Below, one piece after another: positions 26,548 through 34,828 of a stretch of DNA of 64,000 nt. The position numbers and the translations under genes are program-made. Each line of letters opens with the position of its first letter. Position 1 is the first letter of the stretch. Source of the DNA: Halobaculum limi (lineage in GTDB: Archaea; Halobacteriota; Halobacteria; Halobacteriales; Haloferacaceae); contig NZ_CP120468.1 in the NCBI RefSeq assembly GCF_029490015.1, forward strand, positions 1,240,001-1,304,000, written 5' to 3'. Under the pieces are notes generated by a model, which did not search any database, was not told where the DNA came from, and saw only the letters and a list, made by a program, of their open reading frames with translations.

Positions 26548-26573
26548 AACGATTGCAGAATCGTTCATATGAA
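26548..26573 (-). promoter_or_regulatory. Operator/promoter of the arsR-like operon
   Basis: A perfect inverted repeat AACGATT-GCAG-AATCGTT (26548-26565) directly abuts the A/T palindrome TTCATATGAA (26564-26573), the TATA candidate. The repeat covers the predicted transcription start of arsR, the usual place for ArsR autorepression. Confidence 0.55.
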
Positions 26574-26877
26574 TCTGCCGAAACTCACTCTACCCCGGGT
26601 AAACACACGTTCTCGCCCGTCTGTAACCGTAATAGTGATTCAGGAGGATACCACCCGAAGGAGAAACTGTCGTTCGTGAGCCATCGCGCGTTGCGGACGA
26701 CGTCGGAGACACCCTCCGTGTTCCAAACCGCCACGACGTGCGGTCGTCGCCCGCCGGCCAGGCACTCTGGCGGGACACGACGACCGTCTCTCGCGGCAGC
26801 GTAGAAGTCGGCCTTTTGTACGAATTGCCGAAACGACTCTCGGTGTCGGCGACCCGAGGAAGCGAGTCCGGTGCCCC
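26574..26877. other. Intergenic region between ileS and arsR without a convincing gene
   Basis: About 300 bp of lower-GC sequence between the end of ileS and the arsR promoter. A minus-strand frame (to 26585) reads through part of it but has no start, no TATA element and no recognisable domain. It may be decayed coding DNA; I see no RNA gene or repeat. Confidence 0.4.
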
Positions 26878-29800
26878 TCAGTCGTCGGCGGGCGACTCGG
26901 CTTCGACGCGCGCGACGCCGATGGTGACGGCCACGTCCTCGACGGACCACTCCTCACGGAGGTCGAAGTCGCCGTCGTCACCGACGAACGCGTCCGTCCG
27001 CGTCTCCTCGGCGATGTACTCCCGGTGTTCGTCGACGAAGCCGGCGACCCGGTCGTCGTTGACGTCGACGGAGATGCGTATGCGTTCGTCGACGTCGAGG
27101 TCGAGTTCCTTACGCATCTCTTGGATACGGCGAACTACGTCGCGGGCGTACCCCTCGGACTCGACGTCCTCCGTCAGTTCGGTGTCGACGTAGACGGTTC
27201 CGTCGTCGAACTCGGCGCTGACGACGCCTTCGGGGGCCTGCGAGTGGAACGTGACCATCTCCTCGTCGAGGTCGTACACCTCGCCGTCGACTTCGACGGC
27301 GAGCGTGCCGCTCTTCTCCAACTCGGCGCGGGTAGTGCCCTGAATCGCGGTCATCACTTCCTGTGCGTCGCCGCCGAAGGCGGGGCCGAGTTTCGACATC
27401 TCGGGTTCGGCCACCTCGACGAGTTCGCCGTAGGAGTCGACCACCTCGACCGACCGACTGTTGACGCGGTCGGCGAGTAACCCGCGGAGGTTGTCGACGG
27501 AGGCACGGGTCGCCTCGTCGCCGCTCTCGACGACGACGCGCGTGACGGGCCAGCGGAGTTTGCGTTCTGCACGCTGGCGGGCGTTCGCGGCCGCCTCCTC
27601 GACGCCCCGCAGGACGGCCATGTCCGTCTCCAACTGCTCGTCGCGAAGATCCGCGTCTACGTCGGGGTAATCGAGTTGGTGGACCGTCGTGGCCGCGCCG
27701 TCGAGGTGCTGGTACATCCGCTCGGTGAGGTACGGCGCGTACGGCGCGAGCAGGCGCGTCACCTCGTCGAGCAGCGTCGCCATCGTGTCGTAGGCAGCCT
27801 GCTTGCTCGGGGAGTCTTCGTCCTCCCACATCCGCTCGCGGATGGCCTTCACGTAGAAGCGGGAGACGTCGCCGGTGACGAAGTCGAGCAGCGCGTTGAG
27901 CGCGTCGTCGACCTCGTAGTCGTCCCACGCGGTGTCCATCTCCGCTTTCACGGTCTGCAGGCGCGAGAGCACCCACTCGTCGACGACCTCCAGTTCTGCA
28001 CCGTCGAGGTCAGCCTCGGCGGGGTCGTAGCCGTCGAGGCGCATGTACGGCAGCGGGAACCGGAAGACGTTCCAGAGGATGTTGAGGGTGGACTGCATCT
28101 CGTGGAGGCCGTCCCACTCGAACGCGAGGTTCTTCTCCTGTTGCTCGTGGCTCAGGAGGTAACACCGGAGCGGGTCGCGCCCGGCAGCGTCGATGGCCTC
28201 CTCAGGCTCGACGATGTTCCCCTTCGACTTGGACATCTTCGACCCGTCGCCCATCGTGGTGAACCCGTGCATCAGCACCTCGTTGTACGGCACCTTCCCG
28301 AGCGCCGCGGTTCCCATCCCGAGTTGCGACCAGAACCACCCGCGGGTCTGGTCGTGCGCCTCGATGATGAGGTCGGCGGGCCACAACTCCTCGAAGTCGT
28401 CCTCGTTGCCGGGGTAGCCGATGGTGCCGAGGCTGGCGACGGAGGAGTCGAACCAGACGTCGAACACGTCGGGGACACGCTCGTAGGTCGTGCCGTCCTC
28501 GGTGATGGTGAGGTCGTCGACCGACGGACGGTGCAGGTCGATGGTCTCGGGGTCGACGTCTTGGTCGACGCGGTCGGCGAGTTCCTCGCGCGTGCCGACG
28601 ACGACGAGGTCTTCGGCGTCGTACTGCTCTTGCCCCTCGGGCACCCAGATGGGGAGCGGGATGCCCCAGTAGCGCTGGCGAGAGACGTTCCAGTCGGGAG
28701 CCTCCTCGACGAAGTTGCGGAAGCGGCCGTCGCGGGCGGACTGCGGGTGCCACTCGGAGTCGTCGATGTTGGCGAGCAACTCGTCTTTGATCTCGGTGAT
28801 CCGGATGAACCACTGGTCGGTCGCGAGAAAGACGATGGGGGTGTCACACCGCCAGCAGTGGCCGTAACTGTGCTCGTGCGTCTCGCTGGCGAGGAGGAGG
28901 CCTTTCTCTTCCAAATCCGCGATGATGTCGTCGTTGGCGTCGCGGACGAACTCGCCCGCGTACTCGCCTGCGAGGTCGGTGTAGACGCCGTCGCCGCCGA
29001 CGGGACAGAACGCCTCGAGACCGAGTTCCGACCCGCGCTCGAAGTCCTCCTGCCCGTGGCCGGGCGCGGAGTGAACTAACCCGGTGCGGTCTGCCTCGAC
29101 GTAGTCGGCGGTGTACACCTGTCCAGCACCCTCGAAACTCGGGTGTTCGGGCACCTCTTCGGCGAGTGGGTGGTCGTACTCCCAGCCGACCAGGTCCTCG
29201 CCCGAGTGCTCGGCGACGACCTCGTAGTCGTCGTAGCGGCCACGGCGAAGCGCGTCTTCCACCGTCGACTCTGCGAGGAACAGCGTCTCCGTCTCGCCGT
29301 CCTTCGTCGCCTCGACCTCTTGGTACGTGAGGTCGGCGCCGACGGCGATGAACGTGTTCGCGGGGATGGTCCACGGCGTCGTCGTCCAGATGACGAGGCT
29401 CCCCTCGCGGTCGCGGAGGGGGAACTTCACGTAGATGGACGGTGATTCGATGTCCTCGTACTCGACTTCGTTGTTGGCGATGGCCGTCTCACAGCGGGGA
29501 CACTGCGAGATGGAGCGTTTGCCCTGTTCGACGAGGCCGCGGTCGTGGACCTGCGAGAGCGCCCACCACGCCGACTCCATGTACTCGGCGTCGATGGTCT
29601 GGTAGGGGTTATCCCAGTCCATCCACGCGCCGATGGACTGGAAGTCCTCGTCCATGTTCTTCCGGTTGCGCTGGGCGAACTCTCGGCACTCCTCGATGAA
29701 GTTCTCCATCCCGAACTCCTCGATGTCCCGCTTGGTCTCGAAGCCGAGTTCCTGCTCCACCTTCGTCTCGATGGGCAGGCCGTGCATGTCGTAGCCGGGG

Positions 29801-30048
29801 CGGTCGGTGACGTCGTGGCCCTGCATCCGGGTGTAGCGGATGACGGTGTCCTTCAGCGTCTTGTTCCACGCCGTCCCCAGGTGCATCTGTCCGGTCGTGT
29901 ACGGCGGGCCGTCGACGAAGAAGAAAGAGGGGTCGTCGGCGTGCGCCTCCTTGGCCGTCTCGTAGGCGTTCGTCTCGTCCCAGCGCTCGGAGACGGCGGC
30001 CTCCACCGCCTCCGGCGTGTACTGGTCCGAGATGTCGCTGTCGTCCAT
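26878..30048 (-). CDS. ileS: Isoleucyl-tRNA synthetase
   Basis: A 1056-residue class I synthetase charging tRNA-Ile. The HIGH signature is HLGTAWNK (after FVDGPPYTTGQM) and the KMSKSKGN loop follows the connective editing domain, which has TTTPWTIPANT and GHGQEDFERG motifs. The C-terminal zinc and anticodon-binding regions are full length for the archaeal/eukaryotic type. The ATG at 30048 is chosen because CTTGATAACC lies 27 nt upstream (leaderless). An ATG ten codons earlier would overlap that TATA element. No frameshift or truncation seen. Confidence 0.97.
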   Translation of the reverse strand: MDDSDISDQYTPEAVEAAVSERWDETNAYETAKEAHADDPSFFFVDGPPYTTGQMHLGTAWNKTLKDTVIRYTRMQGHDVTDRPGYDMHGLPIETKVEQELGFETKRDIEEFGMENFIEECREFAQRNRKNMDEDFQSIGAWMDWDNPYQTIDAEYMESAWWALSQVHDRGLVEQGKRSISQCPRCETAIANNEVEYEDIESPSIYVKFPLRDREGSLVIWTTTPWTIPANTFIAVGADLTYQEVEATKDGETETLFLAESTVEDALRRGRYDDYEVVAEHSGEDLVGWEYDHPLAEEVPEHPSFEGAGQVYTADYVEADRTGLVHSAPGHGQEDFERGSELGLEAFCPVGGDGVYTDLAGEYAGEFVRDANDDIIADLEEKGLLLASETHEHSYGHCWRCDTPIVFLATDQWFIRITEIKDELLANIDDSEWHPQSARDGRFRNFVEEAPDWNVSRQRYWGIPLPIWVPEGQEQYDAEDLVVVGTREELADRVDQDVDPETIDLHRPSVDDLTITEDGTTYERVPDVFDVWFDSSVASLGTIGYPGNEDDFEELWPADLIIEAHDQTRGWFWSQLGMGTAALGKVPYNEVLMHGFTTMGDGSKMSKSKGNIVEPEEAIDAAGRDPLRCYLLSHEQQEKNLAFEWDGLHEMQSTLNILWNVFRFPLPYMRLDGYDPAEADLDGAELEVVDEWVLSRLQTVKAEMDTAWDDYEVDDALNALLDFVTGDVSRFYVKAIRERMWEDEDSPSKQAAYDTMATLLDEVTRLLAPYAPYLTERMYQHLDGAATTVHQLDYPDVDADLRDEQLETDMAVLRGVEEAAANARQRAERKLRWPVTRVVVESGDEATRASVDNLRGLLADRVNSRSVEVVDSYGELVEVAEPEMSKLGPAFGGDAQEVMTAIQGTTRAELEKSGTLAVEVDGEVYDLDEEMVTFHSQAPEGVVSAEFDDGTVYVDTELTEDVESEGYARDVVRRIQEMRKELDLDVDERIRISVDVNDDRVAGFVDEHREYIAEETRTDAFVGDDGDFDLREEWSVEDVAVTIGVARVEAESPADD

Positions 30049-30098
30049 ACTCGGTGTGAACCAACGCGAGGTTATCAAGTCGGTGGTCCTGTGGCGTG

Positions 30099-30246
30099 CG
30101 TTGCCGAGGAGTGCGAGGCCGAACGAAGTGAGGCCTCGGTGCGAGCGGGGAGTGTAACGACCCGCGAGCGAAGTGAGTGAGGCAACGGAGAGCGGCGGCG
30201 AGGTCCGAAGGGTAGAGCCGCCTACAACGGTCCTTTGCCGAGGAGT
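30099..30246. repeat. Structured intergenic element bounded by 12-bp direct repeats
   Basis: TTGCCGAGGAGT occurs at 30101-30112 and again at 30235-30246. Between them an outer stem CGTTGCC (30099-30105) / GGCAACG (30181-30187) encloses two hairpins, CGAGGCC/GGCCTCG (30114-30138) and GCGGG/CCCGC, with GAACGAAGTGAG-like loops. It lies just upstream of the ileS promoter. Similar GA-CGAAGTGAG palindromic sequences are, from memory, scattered in haloarchaeal intergenic DNA. Together with the inverted repeat at 30284 it fills the 303-bp gap before the next gene. Confidence 0.5.
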
Positions 30247-30283
30247 ATAACACCGAACAGCGCGAGATCAAAACCGGGGTTCT

Positions 30284-30312
30284 GCGGTTCTGCTCTCACC
30301 GCTGAGAACCGC
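30284..30312. promoter_or_regulatory. Inverted repeat upstream of the acidic protein gene
   Basis: GCGGTTCT and AGAACCGC, perfect 8-bp arms with a 13-nt spacer, placed just before the TATA-like TTCATACG (30322-30329) of the gene at 30352. This is the usual location of an activator or BRE-proximal operator; the binding protein is unknown. Confidence 0.35.
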
Positions 30313-30351
30313 GGCGGTGTGTTCATACGTGGGCCACGGAAACCGGCGCGT

Positions 30352-30981
30352 ATGAGCGACGCCGACGACACGCCCGCGTCCGACCCCGGCGACGACGCGG
30401 AGGACGGGGACATCCGCGAAGTCGTCAGCGCGGGTGACACCGGCGACGCCAGCGATGCCGACAGCGACGACACCGAGACGGGTGACGGCGGCCCACCGGT
30501 CGGTCGTGAGGGCGTGATAGACCCCGACGACCTCGACATCCGTGACCGCGACGGCGTCGACGAGACGGACGACGGCCGCTACGTCATCTCGACCGGGGCA
30601 GAGCGTGAGGCGGGCCTCCGCCAAGTTCCAGATGCCGCCGCGATGACCACCGACGACGCAACTGCGGACCCCGACCCCGAAGACGAATGCACCGAACCGG
30701 GAGTGACGGAGTGTGATCAGTCGCCACCAGCGGCCGGCACGAGCGACGAGGACCCGCTGGACGCCGTCGCGGCGGAACTCGGGTCGCTCTCGTCTTCGCA
30801 CGGCTTCGCACTCGCGGTCGCGGCGGGCGGGGAGACGGCCACCCTCCGCGTCGCCTCCGGCGACCCGACCGACACGCTCGCGACGGCGCTGCGCTGGTAC
30901 GCGCGGCAGGTGAACCCCGGTGAAGACGCCGACGAGACGCTCGCACAGCTGCTGGCGGCGTCGGACCTGGACGTGGGCTGA
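30352..30981 (+). CDS. Acidic haloarchaeal protein of unknown function
   Basis: A 209-residue product. Residues 1-60 are extremely acidic and probably disordered; a short middle motif (VIDPDDLDIRDRDGVDETDDGRYVIS) precedes a C-terminal folded domain of ~70 residues (FALAVAAGGETATLRVASGD ... ALRWYARQVNP). No enzyme motif is recognised. The ATG at 30352 has a TATA-like element about 27 nt upstream. It precedes the CDC48 gene by 70 bp on the same strand; co-transcription is possible. Confidence 0.75.
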   Translation: MSDADDTPASDPGDDAEDGDIREVVSAGDTGDASDADSDDTETGDGGPPVGREGVIDPDDLDIRDRDGVDETDDGRYVISTGAEREAGLRQVPDAAAMTTDDATADPDPEDECTEPGVTECDQSPPAAGTSDEDPLDAVAAELGSLSSSHGFALAVAAGGETATLRVASGDPTDTLATALRWYARQVNPGEDADETLAQLLAASDLDVG

Positions 30982-31051
30982 CCCGGCGCGTCGGCGTGCC
31001 GACAGCCGTGACGTGGAAAGGGGTAAGCCCCCTGCCTCCAAACCGGGTGAC

Positions 31052-33325
31052 ATGAGCGACGACGAAGGGGTCGCGCTGACGGTCCGCGGCGCGGCCAAGC
31101 GCGACGCCGGGCGCGGCATCGCGCGACTCTCCGATCCCACGATGAGCCGACTCGGCGTGTTGTCCGGTGAGACGATTATCGTCAGCGGGGACCGCGAGAC
31201 GGCGGCGAAGGTGTGGCCCGCCGGCACCGACGCCGGGGACGGTGAGGTCCTGATCGACGGCGAGACGCGGGCCAACGCTGGCGCGAAGATCGGATCGCAG
31301 GTGCGCGTTCGGAAACAGCGGGTCGGCGAGGCCGACGCGGTGACGTTGACCGCGCCCGCCGCACTCGACAACGTCGACATCGACGAGCGAACGTTGGCGC
31401 GAGCGGCCAAACGTGACCTCGACGGCCGCCCGGTGAGCGAGGGCGAACGAGTGCGCCTCGCACATCTCGGCGGCAACGTGTTCGTCGTCGCCGAGACGAC
31501 CCCCGACGGCCCGGTGAAAGTCACCGGCGGGACGGACGTGACGGTGCGGCGCGCACGCGACGCCGCCGACGCTCCTGCGGCCGGCGGTGTGAACACGTCG
31601 ACGTCGGGAACCGGTGCGTCTGTCGACTTGCCGACGCGGGACCGGCGGGCGGGCGATACAGACGACAGCGGAGACGGCGAGGGCGGAGGTGGGAGCGGGC
31701 CGGCCGCGGCGGCTCCGGCCCCCGCGACCGGCGGCATCACTTACGAGGACATCGGCGGTCTCGACGAGGAACTCGACCTGGTTCGTGAGACGATCGAACT
31801 CCCGCTCTCCGAACCGGAGGTGTTCGCGCGGCTCGGTATCGACCCACCGAAGGGCGTCCTCCTCCACGGCCCGCCGGGAACCGGAAAGACGCTCATCGCG
31901 AAGGCCGTCGCCAACGAGGTCGACGCGACGTTCATCTCGGTGTCGGGCCCTGAGATCACCTCGAAGTACAAGGGCGAGAGCGAGGAACGCTTGCGCGAGA
32001 TATTCGCCGAGGCGAACGAGTCGGCACCCAGCATCATCTTCTTCGACGAGATAGACTCCATCGCTGGACAGCGCGAGGACGGCGGCGATATGGAGAACCG
32101 CGTCGTCGGGCAACTCCTCTCGCTGATGGACGGCCTCGACGCCCGAGAGGACGTCATCGTCATCGGCGCGACCAACCGCGTCGACGCTATCGACCCGGCG
32201 CTCCGACGTGGCGGACGCTTCGACCGCGAGATCGAGATCGGCGTCCCCGGCGAGGCTGGCCGACGCGAGATTCTGGAGGTCCACACCCGCCGGATGCCGC
32301 TGGCCGACGACGTGGACGTGGACCGTCTCGCCGCCCGAACCTACGGCTTCGTCGGCGCGGACATCGACTCGCTGACGACGGAGGCGGCGCTGACCGCCCT
32401 GCGCCGCGCCCGCCACGACGACAGCGAGGTGGACCTGGCGACCGTCGAGGTGACGCGCGCGGACTTCGAGTCGGCGCTGGCGGCGGTCGAACCCTCGGCG
32501 ATGCGGGAGTACGTCGCCGAGCAACCGGACACCACCTTCGACGATGTTGGTGGTCTCGACGACGCGAAGGCGACGCTCGAACGTGCGGTGACGTGGCCGC
32601 TGACGTACGCACCGCTGTTCGACGCCGCGGGCGCGGACCCGCCGACCGGTGTCCTCCTGTACGGCCCGCCCGGAACCGGAAAGACCCTCCTCGCGCGGGC
32701 TATCGCGGGTGAATCCGAGGTGAACTTCATCGAGGTCGCTGGCCCGGAACTGCTCGACCGCTACGTCGGCGAGTCCGAGAAGGCCGTCCGAGAGGTGTTC
32801 GAGCGGGCACGACAGGCCGCGCCGAGCATCATCTTCTTCGACGAAATCGACGCCATCGCCGTCGACCGCGACGGGATGGGCGACTCCTCGGGCGTCGGCG
32901 AGCGTGTCGTCTCCCAGTTGCTCACGGAACTGGACCGCGCGAGTAGCAACCCCAACCTCGCGGTCATCGCCGCCACGAACCGCCGCGACGCCCTCGACGA
33001 CGCTCTCGTGCGCCCCGGTCGACTGGAGAGCCACGTCGAAGTCCCCCTACCAGACGTGGAGGGTCGCCGGAAGATTCTCGCGGTCCACACCGTCCGGACG
33101 CCCCTCGCCGAGGACGTCGACCTCGACGACGTGGCCGACCACACCGAAGGCTACTCCGGCGCGGAACTCACGGCGGTCGTCCGCGAGGCGACGATGCGGG
33201 CGGTCGAACGCGTCGCCGAGGAGTTCGGCGAGGAAGCGAACGACCACGCCGACGCCCTCTCGGTGACGATGGCCGACTTCGAAGCGGCGATCGAACGGGT
33301 GTCACCACCGGAGACGGCCGACTGA
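31052..33325 (+). CDS. CDC48/VAT-family AAA+ ATPase
   Basis: A 757-residue unfoldase with the p97 architecture. An N-terminal substrate-recruiting domain (residues 1-~170: double-psi barrel plus 4-stranded barrel) is followed by D1 with Walker A GPPGTGKT and FFDEIDSIA, and D2 with GPPGTGKT and FFDEIDAIA; both have arginine fingers ([23 protein letters not shown]). It extracts and unfolds proteins in the cytosol, feeding the proteasome. A ~65-residue Gly/Ala/Asp-rich linker between N and D1 is much longer than in VAT. Both ATPase modules appear active. Haloarchaea carry several cdc48 paralogues. Confidence 0.94.
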   Translation: MSDDEGVALTVRGAAKRDAGRGIARLSDPTMSRLGVLSGETIIVSGDRETAAKVWPAGTDAGDGEVLIDGETRANAGAKIGSQVRVRKQRVGEADAVTLTAPAALDNVDIDERTLARAAKRDLDGRPVSEGERVRLAHLGGNVFVVAETTPDGPVKVTGGTDVTVRRARDAADAPAAGGVNTSTSGTGASVDLPTRDRRAGDTDDSGDGEGGGGSGPAAAAPAPATGGITYEDIGGLDEELDLVRETIELPLSEPEVFARLGIDPPKGVLLHGPPGTGKTLIAKAVANEVDATFISVSGPEITSKYKGESEERLREIFAEANESAPSIIFFDEIDSIAGQREDGGDMENRVVGQLLSLMDGLDAREDVIVIGATNRVDAIDPALRRGGRFDREIEIGVPGEAGRREILEVHTRRMPLADDVDVDRLAARTYGFVGADIDSLTTEAALTALRRARHDDSEVDLATVEVTRADFESALAAVEPSAMREYVAEQPDTTFDDVGGLDDAKATLERAVTWPLTYAPLFDAAGADPPTGVLLYGPPGTGKTLLARAIAGESEVNFIEVAGPELLDRYVGESEKAVREVFERARQAAPSIIFFDEIDAIAVDRDGMGDSSGVGERVVSQLLTELDRASSNPNLAVIAATNRRDALDDALVRPGRLESHVEVPLPDVEGRRKILAVHTVRTPLAEDVDLDDVADHTEGYSGAELTAVVREATMRAVERVAEEFGEEANDHADALSVTMADFEAAIERVSPPETAD

Positions 33326-33559
33326 GTCGCGTCCACTCGCTCGGCGCTGTCGATGCTGATTCACTCACTCAGTGACAGTCGGTCGAGACGAGAGCGTCCG
33401 AAGCACAGGCTGTGTCCCTCGGTAGATCGCCGTCGGAGAATGCCGCGTGGCGCGGATGCGTATGGCAACGATCCAACCCGCGGCGACTGACCTTCTCTGA
33501 GGGTCAAAAATAAACTTTGTGGGCCAGGATGACAGCCGGGCGAACGAACTGCGACCGGC

Positions 33560-34300
33560 CTACGCCGTCGCCAACACGGCTTCGTAGTGGTGGTCGTTCG
33601 AGTACCTGACCTCCTCGACCGTCCACGCTGCCCCGGCGCAGGCCTCCCGAAGGACATCCGGCGTGAATGGTCTGAACAGGAGCGTCTCGCCGACGTCGTC
33701 CTCGTACTCGAAGTGCAGCACGCGGTAGCCCACCCCCGGTGTCGGGTCCGGCCGGTGGCCGAGGAGGTCACGGAAGCCCTCCGTCTCGGGGTCGTAGTTG
33801 TCCAGCACTGCCACGGCGTCGTCGGTCGTCACGAACGCCAGATCAGCGAGGAACTCCCGGAGGCGGTGGGGCGGCCGCGCGAGACCCAACTGCGTCCCGT
33901 GGGCGTACACCGCGCGAAACTGATTCTGGTCGAACGACTCACGCAACGCGAACATATCGCCCTCGACGGCGCGGTCGACGCCGCGGTCACGCATCGTCTC
34001 GACGAGGTAGTGAGACGGTTCGAGGCCGACGACCGGACCGTCGTACCGCTCCTGAAATCGGAGCACGTCGCGACCCGCACCCGCCCCCAAATCGAGGAGC
34101 GGTGCGTCGAGGCCGTCGTCGTCGAGTGTCTCGTACACCGCCTCGGGTCGCCCGTCGAAGTAGAACTGCTCGATGGGGTGTTCGAGTCGCTCGTCGCCGT
34201 CGACACACCACAGCGGATCGGTCTGCTCGCCGTGGTGGAAGTCGCGAATCGCGCGGCCGAACGGGTCTGTTCGCTCGGAGTCGGTCACACTCTGCGGCAT
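33560..34300 (-). CDS. SAM-dependent class I methyltransferase
   Basis: A 246-residue protein. PLLDLGAGAGRDVLRFQ is SAM motif I and VVGLEPSHYLVETM the acidic strand-2 loop (E in GLEPS). The middle VYAHGTQLGLARPPHRLREFLADLAF resembles small-molecule methyltransferases rather than rRNA enzymes, as no NPPY motif is present. The ATG at 34300 has a T-rich element about 27 nt upstream; the longer frame adds a basic stretch. Substrate unknown. It is convergent with cdc48 across a 234-bp gap that contains only short inverted repeats (e.g. TGACC/GGTCA near 33490-33505) and an A5 run. Confidence 0.8.
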   Translation of the reverse strand: MPQSVTDSERTDPFGRAIRDFHHGEQTDPLWCVDGDERLEHPIEQFYFDGRPEAVYETLDDDGLDAPLLDLGAGAGRDVLRFQERYDGPVVGLEPSHYLVETMRDRGVDRAVEGDMFALRESFDQNQFRAVYAHGTQLGLARPPHRLREFLADLAFVTTDDAVAVLDNYDPETEGFRDLLGHRPDPTPGVGYRVLHFEYEDDVGETLLFRPFTPDVLREACAGAAWTVEEVRYSNDHHYEAVLATA

Positions 34301-34434
34301 CGCGACCGCCCTGAAAAACCGTGCGTGAGCATCGGTAGCGAGGAGCGAACGGCGACGCACTCGGTTGTGTATGCTTACCGGCAAGAATCTCTGCAACCCA
34401 CTCGGTTGAACGGCCTGGCCGGGAGGTGGTGGGT

Positions 34435-34824
34435 ATGTCACAACTCCTGCCCGACGAGGCGGCCGAGCGACTCGTCTCGACGTGTCGAACGACGGTCGGC
34501 GACAACGCGCGGTCGGTGACGTACTTCTCGCGGACGGACCACGAGCAACTGTACCTGCGCGACGACCTGGAACAGGACGCCGACCTGATGGCGTTCATCG
34601 GCACCGAGCGGCAGGACTTCGCGATGGCGAGCGACGGCTACTCCGGGACGGAACTCGGCAAGTACCGCTACACGCTCCGGGTGTTCGAGAACGGCTACGC
34701 CATCCGCGTCGACGGCCGCGACAAGGGCGTGCTCGTCACCTGCGACGGGATGGCGCTGCGCGACTTCAACCACCTCGCGAGCGCGGTGGGCGCGACCCTG
34801 GAGGAGTGGGAAGGCGAGGACTGA
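34435..34824 (+). CDS. Conserved haloarchaeal protein of unknown function
   Basis: A 129-residue alpha/beta protein. Visible segments are a helical N-terminus (LLPDEAAERLVSTCRTTVGDNARSV), then strands typical of a small sensor-like domain (YRYTLRVFENGYAIRVDGRDKGVLVTCD). I recall similar proteins in many haloarchaea without an assigned role. The ATG at 34435 is preferred; in-frame GTG codons lie at 34426 and 34429. Divergent from the methyltransferase. Confidence 0.75.
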   Translation: MSQLLPDEAAERLVSTCRTTVGDNARSVTYFSRTDHEQLYLRDDLEQDADLMAFIGTERQDFAMASDGYSGTELGKYRYTLRVFENGYAIRVDGRDKGVLVTCDGMALRDFNHLASAVGATLEEWEGED

Positions 34825-34828
34825 GCAC

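Noticed and set aside
26585-26950. Possible 121-residue gene between ileS and arsR on the minus strand
   Set aside because: Its first third lies inside the ileS end, no TATA element precedes it, and no conserved pattern is visible. Left as an unexplained gap.
33480-33520. Hairpin plus A5 run between cdc48 and the methyltransferase as a terminator
   Set aside because: The stem (TGACC/GGTCA) is short, and the homopolymer lies on the wrong side of it to terminate the minus-strand gene, so evidence is too weak.
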